From an uncultured Collinsella sp. (lineage in GTDB: Bacteria > Actinomycetota > Coriobacteriia > Coriobacteriales > Coriobacteriaceae), in assembly GCA_900549555.1 (NCBI GenBank), contig UROO01000054.1, positions 1-12,063 on the forward strand: 12,063 bases of DNA, written 5' to 3'. Position numbers and translations under genes: made by a program. Under the pieces are notes generated by a model. The model did no database searches, was not told where the DNA came from, and worked only from the letters and a program-made list of their open reading frames with translations. Shown here in pieces: positions 1 through 6,004 of this stretch (positions are counted from its first letter, which is position 1; each line of letters starts with the position of its first letter).

Positions 1-49
1 AGGCAATGTTGTAGTCAATGGCCGGATTTGCAGTGAGCGTGTAAATCAT
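1..49 (-). CDS. Second 1-phosphofructokinase (PfkB family), N-terminal fragment cut by the window edge
   Basis: Only the first 16 codons are present; they read MIYTLTANPAIDYNIA from an ATG whose complement is at 47-49. This is nearly the same opening as the complete kinase at 266-1198 (MFYTLTANPAVDMTV) and is the characteristic start of 1-phosphofructokinase and tagatose-6-phosphate kinase members of the PfkB family. A Shine-Dalgarno AAGGAA lies 6-7 nt upstream of the ATG, and a -10-like TATACT sits at 84-89. The gene follows the terminator of the first kinase, so it appears to have its own promoter. The family call is reliable. The substrate (fructose-1-phosphate, tagatose-6-phosphate or another) cannot be decided from 16 residues. 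Confidence 0.8.
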   Translation of the reverse strand, partial: MIYTLTANPAIDYNIA

Positions 50-57
50 GTAAGTTC

Positions 58-112
58 CTTTCACAAGGCAACGTGTTAGTGAAAGTATATTCCACGCTTC
101 GGGAAAAGACCA
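58..112 (-). promoter_or_regulatory. Promoter and candidate operator of the second 1-phosphofructokinase gene
   Basis: On the minus strand a good -10, TATACT (84-89), has only a poor -35 (TGGTCT, about 107-112, 17-bp spacer). A perfect 7-bp inverted repeat, CTTTCAC at 79-85 (minus-strand reading) and GTGAAAG at 58-64, has half-site centres 21 bp apart, two helical turns. One half overlaps the -10 and the other abuts the Shine-Dalgarno, which is a repressor-like layout. The -10/box junction (TATACTTTCAC) closely matches that in front of fruA (TAAACTTTCAT). The inverted repeat is seen directly; that it is an operator for the neighbouring RpiR-type protein is inference. Confidence 0.5.
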
Positions 113-200
113 TAGCAACTCGGCGAACGGTGCAGAACGCGTGCAGGGCGGCGGGATGACGGGCAAAAGAAACAGGGTCCTTGTCCTGTCGTTCGCCCAC

Positions 201-241
201 AATATACAAAAATGGCGCCCCGGCCAAAACCGGGGCGCCAT
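201..241 (-). terminator. Rho-independent terminator after fruK
   Basis: A perfect 12-bp stem (ATGGCGCCCCGG at 212-223 and its complement at 230-241) with a 6-nt loop is followed on the minus strand by TTTTTGTATATT. It lies 24 bp past the fruK stop codon and separates this gene from the second kinase gene. Confidence 0.92.
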
Positions 242-265
242 GCACGCGAAAATAATGAGTTTCGC

Positions 266-1198
266 TTACTTGCGATCGAGCTTGCGGACAGCAACGCGCT
301 TGCTGTACTCATCGACGTGGCCGAAGTCGCCGATGCCGACGGACTCGGCGACGTTAGCGCCGGTAGCCATAGCGAGCTTCATGGCCTCCTCGACGTTGTC
401 GCGATCCCTGTACCACTTGTGCAGGAACGCAGCGAGGGTGCAGTCGCCGGCGCAGACAGAAGAGACCAGCTTGATGTTGAACTCACGCTTGGCGTACCAG
501 ATGTCCTCGCCGTTGGAGAAGTAAGCGTCGCCGCGGCTACCACGGGTGAGCAGCACGTTCTGAACGCCGGCATCGTGGGCGAGCTTCATGGCAACGCGAA
601 CCTCGTCGTCGGTGTCGACCGGCACGCCGAAGATGGCCTTCATCTCGTGATGGTTCGGCTTAATGAGCAGCGGCTTCTTGTGAGCGAGCTCCTTGAGCTT
701 GTCGGAGGACAGGTCCAGGACGACGTCGGCGCCACGAGCCTGAGCGTGCTCCATAACCTGGGCCAGGAAGTCGGGCGTAGCTTTGGGAGGCACGGAGCCG
801 GAGACAATCAGGCACTCAAGATCGCCCGCGGTGTCCAGGATGTTGTAGAGCTCCTTCTGATGCTCCGGCGTAATCGGGGCGCCGGGGTTCAGGATGCCGT
901 ACTCGTGCTGGCCATCGTTGACGTAGGTGTTGATACGCGTGATGCCGTCGGTCCAGACCGGGCGGCACAGGCAACCCAGGTTCATGACCTCCTCGACGAT
1001 AAACTTGCCCGTGAATCCGGCGAAGAAGCCGAGCGCGACGGTGTCGACGCCCATCTTCTTAAAGGCGAAGGACACATCGAGGCCCTTGCCGTTAGCCGTG
1101 TAGCTGGCCGAGCCGGTGCGGACGTTCTCGTCGGGCTCGAGCGGAGAGCTCGAAACCGTCATGTCGACAGCCGGGTTAGCGGTTAGCGTGTAGAACAT
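266..1198 (-). CDS. fruK: 1-phosphofructokinase (PfkB/ribokinase family)
   Basis: Predicted cytosolic kinase of 310 aa, normal length for the family, that phosphorylates the fructose-1-phosphate delivered by the fructose PTS to fructose-1,6-bisphosphate using ATP. Visible PfkB features are the N-terminal YTLTANPAVD, the substrate-side GKGLDVS motif at about 37-43 (usually GKGxNVS), SGSVPP at 133-138, KPNHHEM at 180-186, and the anion-hole/catalytic motif CAGDC at 249-253, with Asp252 as the expected base. In most relatives that motif is GxGDS, so the two flanking cysteines are unusual. The ATG has an AGGGGG Shine-Dalgarno about 8 nt upstream. The gene follows ptsI by 74 bp and ends at a strong terminator. 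Tagatose-6-phosphate kinase is the main alternative, but the adjoining fructose permease favours FruK. Confidence 0.9.
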   Translation of the reverse strand: MFYTLTANPAVDMTVSSSPLEPDENVRTGSASYTANGKGLDVSFAFKKMGVDTVALGFFAGFTGKFIVEEVMNLGCLCRPVWTDGITRINTYVNDGQHEYGILNPGAPITPEHQKELYNILDTAGDLECLIVSGSVPPKATPDFLAQVMEHAQARGADVVLDLSSDKLKELAHKKPLLIKPNHHEMKAIFGVPVDTDDEVRVAMKLAHDAGVQNVLLTRGSRGDAYFSNGEDIWYAKREFNIKLVSSVCAGDCTLAAFLHKWYRDRDNVEEAMKLAMATGANVAESVGIGDFGHVDEYSKRVAVRKLDRK

Positions 1199-1225
1199 TT
1201 ACAGTACCCCCTGTATATGTGAGGG

Positions 1226-1255
1226 CCGCGTGGCCGGCCCATTCCAACCACGCGG
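1226..1255 (-). other. Intergenic hairpin between ptsI and fruK
   Basis: An 8-bp perfect inverted repeat (CCGCGTGG / CCACGCGG) with a 14-nt loop lies in the 74-bp ptsI-fruK spacer. No T-run follows on the minus strand (the sequence continues CCCTCACATATAC), so it does not look like an intrinsic terminator. A processing or mRNA-stability element that sets the ptsI:fruK ratio is a plausible but untested role. Confidence 0.4.
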
Positions 1256-1272
1256 TTACCTCTGATACCAAA

Positions 1273-2976
1273 TTAGCGAGCTGCGGACTCGAGCAGTGCC
1301 TTGACCTCGGCGGCGGTGTTGCAAGCGAGAGCCTTCTCGGCAAGCTCGTCGCACTCGGCCTTGGTCCACTGGCTGATGGTCTTGCGGGCGCGCAGGATCG
1401 ACGGAGCACTCATCGAGAACTCCTCCAGGCCCCAGCTGATCAGCAGCGGCTCGAGCAGCGGATCGGCAGCGGCCTCGCCGCACATACCGACCATGATGCC
1501 GGCCTTCACGCCGCTCTCGATGATGTTCTTGAGCGAGCGGAGCACGGCGGGATAGTACACCTGGTACAGGTTGGAGATGGTGTCGTTGCCACGGTCGGCG
1601 CACATGGTGTAGCCGATCAGGTCGTTGGTGCCGATGGAGAAGAAGTCGGCGACCTCGGCCAGACGGTCAGCGAGCAGCGAAGCGGCAGGCGTCTCGACCA
1701 TGATGCCGACCTCGATGTTCTCGTTGAACTTACGGCCCTCTTCGGTCAGCTCGGCCTTGCACTCCTCGACGAGCTCCTTGACGGCCAAGACCTCCTCGAC
1801 GCAGGTGACGAGCGGGATCATGATCTTGACGTCACCGAAGGCGCTGGCGCGCAGCAGGGCGCGGAGCTGGACCTTGTACTGGTCGGGGTTGGCCAGGCAG
1901 TAACGCACGGCGCGGAAGCCCATGAAGGGGTTGTCTTCCTTGACCATGTGCAGGTACGGAATCTCCTTGTCGCCACCCACATCGAGCGTGCGGATGATGA
2001 CCGGAGCACCCTTGAGCGCACTGGCGACCTTGCGGTAGGCGTTGAACTGCTCCTCCTCGGAGGGAAGCTCGGCGGAGTCCATGAACAGGAACTCGGAGCG
2101 GAACAGACCGATAGCCTCGGCGTCGTGATCAAGCGCGTTAGGCACGTCGTCGGGGTTACCGATGTTGCAGGCGATGATCTTCTTGATGCCATCGGCAGTC
2201 ACGGACGGCTTGCCGCGGAAAGCCTCGAGGGCCGCCTTCTCGGCAGCGAAGGCCTCGGCCTTGGCGGTGTAGGCGGCGAGCGTCTCCTCGTCGGGATCGG
2301 CCTCGACGATGCCCTTGCCACCGTCGACGACAACGGTCATGCCGTTGCGCAGCGCGGTGCAGCTGTTGGAAACCGAAAGGACAGCCGGAATCTCGAGGGC
2401 GCGCGCGATGATCGCGGAGTGCGACGTGCGGCCACCGGTCTCGGTGACGATACCGGCAACGTGGGCCTTATCGATCGTGGCGGTCATGGACGGCGTGAGG
2501 TCGTGCACGACAACGACGGTGTTCTCGGGCAGAACGGAGAGGTCAACGACCTCCTTGCCCAGCAGCTCGGCAAGAATACCGGTGCGGATGTCGGCGATGT
2601 CGGCAGCGCGCAGACGGAACATCTCGTCGTCCATGGACAGGAACATGTTCTCGAACATGGTCGAGGTGTCCATGAGCGCCTGCTCAGCGCAGGTGCCGCC
2701 GTCAATGGCGGCGTTGATGGCGTCAGTCATGCCCGGATCCTGAGCAAGGACAATGTGTCCGCTCATGATCTCGGCCTCGGCCTCGCCCACCGTCTCCTTC
2801 ATGTGGTCGGCCTGAGCCTGGGTCTTCTCGCAGAAGACCGAAAGAGCGGACTGATAGCGCTCCTTCTCTACTGCCGAATCAGCAACCTCGTGCGGCTCAA
2901 ACGTCAAGTCGGGATCGACGGCGACCATGACGGTGCCGATACCGATACCCTCGGATGCGTTGACTCCCTGATACAT
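1273..2976 (-). CDS. ptsI: PTS enzyme I (phosphoenolpyruvate-protein phosphotransferase)
   Basis: Cytosolic first enzyme of the PTS: it takes phosphate from PEP onto a histidine and passes it to HPr. The 567-aa product is of normal EI length. The active-site motif GGRTSHSAIIAR places the phospho-histidine at His186. The PEP/Mg site shows RSEF (Arg293), RTLDVGGDKE (Arg329), VETP (Glu428), GTNDL (Asn451, Asp452) and the acid GMCGE (Cys499), all at a constant offset of three from E. coli EI, so the enzyme looks intact. An upstream ATG in frame (to 3030) has no ribosome site. Of two ATGs at 2980-2982 and 2974-2976, the second has the better spacing (6 nt) from GAGAGGA and starts MYQGVNASEGIGIG. 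It lies 133 bp downstream of ptsH with a hairpin between, so it may be partly attenuated relative to HPr. Confidence 0.97.
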   Translation of the reverse strand: MYQGVNASEGIGIGTVMVAVDPDLTFEPHEVADSAVEKERYQSALSVFCEKTQAQADHMKETVGEAEAEIMSGHIVLAQDPGMTDAINAAIDGGTCAEQALMDTSTMFENMFLSMDDEMFRLRAADIADIRTGILAELLGKEVVDLSVLPENTVVVVHDLTPSMTATIDKAHVAGIVTETGGRTSHSAIIARALEIPAVLSVSNSCTALRNGMTVVVDGGKGIVEADPDEETLAAYTAKAEAFAAEKAALEAFRGKPSVTADGIKKIIACNIGNPDDVPNALDHDAEAIGLFRSEFLFMDSAELPSEEEQFNAYRKVASALKGAPVIIRTLDVGGDKEIPYLHMVKEDNPFMGFRAVRYCLANPDQYKVQLRALLRASAFGDVKIMIPLVTCVEEVLAVKELVEECKAELTEEGRKFNENIEVGIMVETPAASLLADRLAEVADFFSIGTNDLIGYTMCADRGNDTISNLYQVYYPAVLRSLKNIIESGVKAGIMVGMCGEAAADPLLEPLLISWGLEEFSMSAPSILRARKTISQWTKAECDELAEKALACNTAAEVKALLESAAR

Positions 2977-3028
2977 TCCCATTCCTCTCTCCGTGTCATG
3001 TGATAAAGCGTTTTGCCATATCCATGAC

Positions 3029-3064
3029 AAAAGAGCGCAGCTACCTTAATACAGGTCACTGCGC
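3029..3064 (-). terminator. Terminator-like hairpin between ptsH and ptsI (possible attenuator)
   Basis: On the minus strand GCGCAG..ACCT pairs with AGGT..CTGCGC (3035-3046 with 3053-3064, 6 bp plus 4 bp with a 2-bp internal mismatch, 6-nt loop) and is followed by TCTTTTGTC. The U-tract is short and the stem interrupted, so partial termination, giving more HPr than EI, is more likely than a full stop. A TTGTCA -35-like hexamer directly after it could begin a separate ptsI promoter, but no good -10 is seen. Confidence 0.55.
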
Positions 3065-3109
3065 CCCCAAGTATGAACTTAATTGTTCAACATGCGACCC
3101 GTTTGAGTT

Positions 3110-3373
3110 CTACTCGCCAAGACCGCTCTTGATGAGCTCGATGGCAGCAGCCAGAGCCTCGGCCTCGTCGGCGCCATCGCACTTGACCTCGACCTCGGTG
3201 CCGCAGGGGATACCAGCAGCCATGAGGGCCATCGGGGACTTGCCGTTGACCTCCTTCTCGGGGGTGACGACCGTCACGTCGCAGGCGTACTTGCCCATGG
3301 TGGAGGCGAAGAGACCAGCAGGACGCATGTGAAGACCCTGAGGATTAACGAGGGTAGCCTTCTCAGAAACCAT
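3110..3373 (-). CDS. ptsH: Phosphocarrier protein HPr
   Basis: Cytosolic phosphocarrier of 87 aa that accepts phosphate from enzyme I and donates it to EIIA domains. The active-site block NPQGLHMRPAG gives His15 and Arg17 at the canonical positions. Ser46, the regulatory serine of HPr proteins in Bacillota, is also present (NGKSPMALM), but followed by Pro47 where most HPr proteins carry a bulky hydrophobic residue. Whether it is phosphorylated depends on an HPr kinase not seen in this window. The ATG has a strong AAAAAAGGAG Shine-Dalgarno 6 nt upstream. The gene precedes ptsI and follows fruA on the same strand after a 549-bp spacer, so it probably has its own promoter. Confidence 0.97.
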   Translation of the reverse strand: MVSEKATLVNPQGLHMRPAGLFASTMGKYACDVTVVTPEKEVNGKSPMALMAAGIPCGTEVEVKCDGADEAEALAAAIELIKSGLGE

Positions 3374-3376
3374 AAT

Positions 3377-3424
3377 TGACTCCTTTTTTGTGTTTAACCC
3401 CTGTCATGCATGCGGCAGGAGTCA
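3377..3424 (-). promoter_or_regulatory. ptsH leader with Shine-Dalgarno-sequestering complement
   Basis: On the minus strand the sequence TGACTCC (3418-3424) is the exact complement of GGAGTCA (3377-3383), which contains the ptsH Shine-Dalgarno. Pairing would enclose 34 nt. A competing inner stem CCTG/CAGG overlaps the first strand, so alternative folds are possible. This could control HPr translation. The complementarity is seen directly; the function is inference. Confidence 0.4.
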
Positions 3425-3438
3425 GATTCACGACGTTG

Positions 3439-3444
3439 TTTATA
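3439..3444 (-). promoter_or_regulatory. Possible ptsH -10 element
   Basis: TATAAA on the minus strand (5 of 6 matches to TATAAT) lies 66 bp before the ptsH start, in an AT-rich stretch unlike the surrounding coding DNA. No convincing -35 is found at 16-18 bp, so this is a weak assignment. A lone TGAAAA half-box lies upstream at about 3465-3470. Confidence 0.3.
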
Positions 3445-3475
3445 TTAACTCACATCAAACTGTTTTTCATTGTGT

Positions 3476-3701
3476 TTCGCACGAATTATTGGACGGATGT
3501 CGTTGCTGGCCGCTTGCTCGCCCACAGAGGGCCGGTCGCGGCCTGTGAGATTTCCTGCTCTACAGTCCTGCTCGCACGAAGAGCACATTAAGTGCTCTTC
3601 GGCTCGTGCGGAACTCGCGATAAATCTCACAGGCCGCGACCGGCCCTCTGTGGGCGAGCAAGCTGCGAAAACTCGATCGGTCCAGAGCAATATCGTGCGA
3701 A
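3476..3701. repeat. Large nested palindrome (about 226 bp) with a perfect 42-bp stem
   Basis: Concentric inverted repeats share one centre near 3588. These are an outer 9-bp pair TTCGCACGA (3476-3484) and its complement (3693-3701), an 8-bp pair with one mismatch (3491-3498 with 3676-3683), a perfect 42-bp pair (3512-3553 with 3622-3663), and an inner perfect 10-bp pair CGAAGAGCAC (3577-3586 with 3592-3601) around an ATTAA loop. Open frames on either strand read through it only because both arms are complementary; none has a ribosome site or coding character. It could be a transposon-derived hairpin, a repetitive intergenic element or a structured RNA. No transposase is present and no target duplication is obvious. 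Confidence 0.85.
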
Positions 3702-3754
3702 CGGAATTCTGGCTGAATATTTGTCCGCACGGACGATCCGATAGACAGGCCGCG

Positions 3755-3851
3755 CTATCCCCTTCTTCTAAGTTGCGGTGAAATAGGGACTGGATTTGGG
3801 GTTGAATCGTTTAAACAGTCCCTATTTCACCGCAACTTATGAGAGGGATAG
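3755..3851. repeat. Second intergenic hairpin element with a perfect 24-bp stem
   Basis: A perfect 24-bp inverted repeat (3769-3792 with 3816-3839; core AAGTTGCGGTGAAATAGG) encloses a 23-nt loop. The pairing resumes further out as CTATCCC (3755-3761) with GGGATAG (3845-3851) after a short asymmetric interruption. It abuts the fruA terminator. There is no T-run directly after the stem on either strand, so it is not a classic terminator. Its very regular structure suggests a dispersed palindromic repeat, but copy number cannot be judged from one window. Confidence 0.8.
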
Positions 3852-3886
3852 AAAAAGGCGGGGACTCCTGGTGGAGTCTCCGCCTT
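3852..3886 (-). terminator. Rho-independent terminator after fruA
   Basis: A stem of about 14 bp with one mismatch (AAGGCGGGGACTCC at 3855-3868 with 3873-3886, loop TGGT) is followed on the minus strand by TTTTTCTATC. It lies 36 bp past the fruA stop and fits a transcript end before ptsH. Confidence 0.85.
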
Positions 3887-3922
3887 ATATACAAGGGGCG
3901 ATGTTACTCGCGAGTTGCGGGA

Positions 3923-5932
3923 TTAGACCAGACGGGCGTTGATCGTCTTGGCGATCTCGGCGGCGTCGGTGGAACCCTTGACGGTGGCACGGAAGCCCTC
4001 GTCCATGAGCGCCTCGGCGACCTTGGACAGGATCTTGAGGTGCGTGGTGCCAGCCTGGGCACCGGGGATGAGCAGAGCGATAGCCACGTTGACGGGAGCA
4101 CCGTCCATGGTGTCCCAACCGGTCACGCCAGAGTCGTCCTTGACGACGATAACGGCGGCCTCGGTAATGGCATCGGACTTGGCATGCGGAATAGCGAAGC
4201 CCTCCATCATACCCGTGGTGCCCTCGGCCTCGCGAGCCAGGAAGGCGTTCATCACGGCATCGGCGTCGCCAGCGACACCGGCCTTGACGGCCTGGTTGGA
4301 GACAAAGCTCAGGGCCTCGTCACGAGAAGCGAAGTTCTCGGCGACAAAAACGTTCTCGACCTTCACGAAGTCGGCAGCCTCGGCCTTGGGGGCCTCGACG
4401 GCAGCGGCCTTGGGAGCCTCGACCGGCTTAGCGGAAGCGGCAGGAGCGGCCTTCTGGTTCTTCTCGAAGTCATACTTCTTGAAGGCAACGAACAGGATGC
4501 CACCGACCACGGCGCCGATGAGGATCGCGAGGACCCACAGCGGACCGTTCTCGACAACGGGCAGGACCAGGAAGCCACCGTGGGGTGCCGGATCGTGGAC
4601 GTTGAACATAATGGTCAGGATCGAGGCGATGGAGGAACCGAGCATCATGATGGGCATGACGGGCCAGATGTTCTTGGTCATGAACGGAATGGCGCCCTCG
4701 GTGATGTGGGTGCAGCCAAGGATGAGGTTGACGACACCGGCGTCATGATCCTCCTGGCTGAAATACTTCTTGCCGACGATGACGGCGAAGGTGGTGATCA
4801 GCGGCGGAACGATACAGGCGGCAGAGACGGCAGCCATGAAGTTGGTGCCGAAGTTGTAGGTGTCGGTGCCGACACCGGCAGCCAGAGCCTCGGTGAGCAT
4901 AGCGGTACCGGTGACGTAAGCAGCCTTGTTGACCGGGCCGCCCATGTCAAAGGCGCACATACAACCGATAGCAAGACCCAGGACAACAGCGCCAGAGGCA
5001 GACAGACCCTTGAGGAAATCCATCATGGCGGTGTTGATGGCAGCCATGGGGCCGGAGATGCCGAGCATGACCAAACCGACGATAGCAGTCGAGAACAGCG
5101 GGTACAGGAAGATGGCCTTGAGGCCGTCCAGGTTCTTGGGCAGACCGGCAAAAACCTTCTCGAGCAGAAGGATGACATAGCCGGCAAGGAAGCCGCCGAC
5201 AATGCCGCCCAGGAAGCCGAAGCCCACACCGGTGCCGCCAGCATCGATCATGTGTGTATCGGCGTTAACAGGCAGACCCTGGATGGCAATCATACCGGCG
5301 ACGAAGCCGGGGACGAGTGCCGGGCGCTTGCCGATGGACTCGGCGATGTAGGCGGAAAGCACGGGAACCATGAGGTTCATGGCAATGCCGCCGATGATCT
5401 TGAGCATAGCGGCGAAGCTGTTGTAGTCGGCAGCCGTCGAATCGAAGGACGTGATGCCCCACAGGAACGAAACGGCGGTCAGGACGCCACCGGCGACGAC
5501 GAAGACCAGCATGTGGCTGACGCCGTTCATGAGGTGCTTATAGATGATGTGACCGATGGATTCCTTCTCCTCGACCTCATCCTCGACATCGGCAGCAGCG
5601 GCAACCGTATCGTCGCCCTTGGCGGCGAGTGCGCGGTCGATCAGCTTGCCGGCAGCCTCGACGGACAGAGCCTTGGAAACACCAACGGAAACCATGGGCT
5701 TACCAGCGAAACGCTCCGCCTGGACATCCTTGTCGGCTGCGACGACGACGGCCTTGGCACCAGCGATCTCACTCTTGGTGAGCTCGTTCTCGACACCGAC
5801 CTGGCCATGGGTCTCGACCTTAATGGTCAGACCGCGCTCGGCAGCTGCCTTCTCCAGCGCCTCCTTCGCCATGAAGGTGTGCGCGATGCCGGTCGGGCAA
5901 CCGGTGGCGGCGATGATGTCAAACTTAGCCAT
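3923..5932 (-). CDS. fruA: Fructose-specific PTS permease, fused EIIB-EIIC-EIIA
   Basis: Membrane permease that imports fructose and phosphorylates it to fructose-1-phosphate with phosphate from HPr. The 669-aa product is read as IIB (about 1-100), a short acidic linker (about 115-124), the polytopic IIC (about 128-487), an Ala/Pro/Lys-rich flexible linker (about 495-520), then IIA (about 523-669). The IIB phospho-cysteine is Cys12 in ATGCPTGIAHT. IIC carries the sugar-site motif HITEGAIPF (409-417) and many hydrophobic segments. The IIA phospho-histidine is His583 in FAIPHAKS. Many fructose permeases are arranged A-B-C; here IIA is C-terminal. An in-frame ATG 24 codons upstream (to 6004) is rejected because the chosen ATG has an AAGGAGG Shine-Dalgarno and begins directly with the IIB fold. 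A mannitol- or 2-O-mannosylglycerate-type substrate is possible, but fruK nearby supports fructose. Confidence 0.95.
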   Translation of the reverse strand: MAKFDIIAATGCPTGIAHTFMAKEALEKAAAERGLTIKVETHGQVGVENELTKSEIAGAKAVVVAADKDVQAERFAGKPMVSVGVSKALSVEAAGKLIDRALAAKGDDTVAAAADVEDEVEEKESIGHIIYKHLMNGVSHMLVFVVAGGVLTAVSFLWGITSFDSTAADYNSFAAMLKIIGGIAMNLMVPVLSAYIAESIGKRPALVPGFVAGMIAIQGLPVNADTHMIDAGGTGVGFGFLGGIVGGFLAGYVILLLEKVFAGLPKNLDGLKAIFLYPLFSTAIVGLVMLGISGPMAAINTAMMDFLKGLSASGAVVLGLAIGCMCAFDMGGPVNKAAYVTGTAMLTEALAAGVGTDTYNFGTNFMAAVSAACIVPPLITTFAVIVGKKYFSQEDHDAGVVNLILGCTHITEGAIPFMTKNIWPVMPIMMLGSSIASILTIMFNVHDPAPHGGFLVLPVVENGPLWVLAILIGAVVGGILFVAFKKYDFEKNQKAAPAASAKPVEAPKAAAVEAPKAEAADFVKVENVFVAENFASRDEALSFVSNQAVKAGVAGDADAVMNAFLAREAEGTTGMMEGFAIPHAKSDAITEAAVIVVKDDSGVTGWDTMDGAPVNVAIALLIPGAQAGTTHLKILSKVAEALMDEGFRATVKGSTDAAEIAKTINARLV

Positions 5933-5942
5933 GTGTCCCTCC

Positions 5943-5994
5943 TTCTTGAGTACTGCGCCCGCAGGCGCTCCCCTACACGCGCTTCGATGCGCGT
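5943..5994 (-). other. Structured 5' leader of fruA
   Basis: Between the predicted fruA transcription start and the ATG, two short GC-rich inverted repeats can form: ACGCGC/GCGCGT (5977-5982 with 5989-5994) and GCGCC/GGCGC (around 5955-5968). Neither is followed by a T-run on the minus strand and neither reaches the Shine-Dalgarno. No known riboswitch is recognised. Listed because the leader is long, about 155 nt. Confidence 0.3.
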
Positions 5995-6004
5995 TTTTCC
6001 ACAT

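Noticed and set aside
1219..3003. 594-codon plus-strand frame opposite ptsI, and the 324-codon frame at 212-1186 opposite fruK
   Set aside because: Same antisense artefact. The products are low-complexity and have no recognisable family, whereas the minus-strand proteins carry full catalytic motifs.
3512..3663. CRISPR or direct-repeat array in the fruA-ptsH spacer
   Set aside because: The repeats are a single inverted pair, not regularly spaced direct repeats, and no cas genes are present.
3512..3663. Amplification-generated inverted chimera as the source of the palindrome
   Set aside because: A chimera would mirror long flanks exactly. Here the flanks beyond the 42-bp arms differ and match only in short, diverged outer segments, so a biological element is more likely, though not proven.
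3445..3781. Overlapping open frames on both strands across the large palindrome, sharing RDRPSVGEQAA and similar segments
   Set aside because: The shared peptides arise only because the 42-bp arms are complementary. There is no ribosome site and no coding signature.
6001..6004. Upstream ATG start for fruA giving 24 extra residues
   Set aside because: It lacks a Shine-Dalgarno and encodes an Arg/Ala-rich stretch unrelated to the EIIB domain; the internal ATG at 5930-5932 has AAGGAGG.
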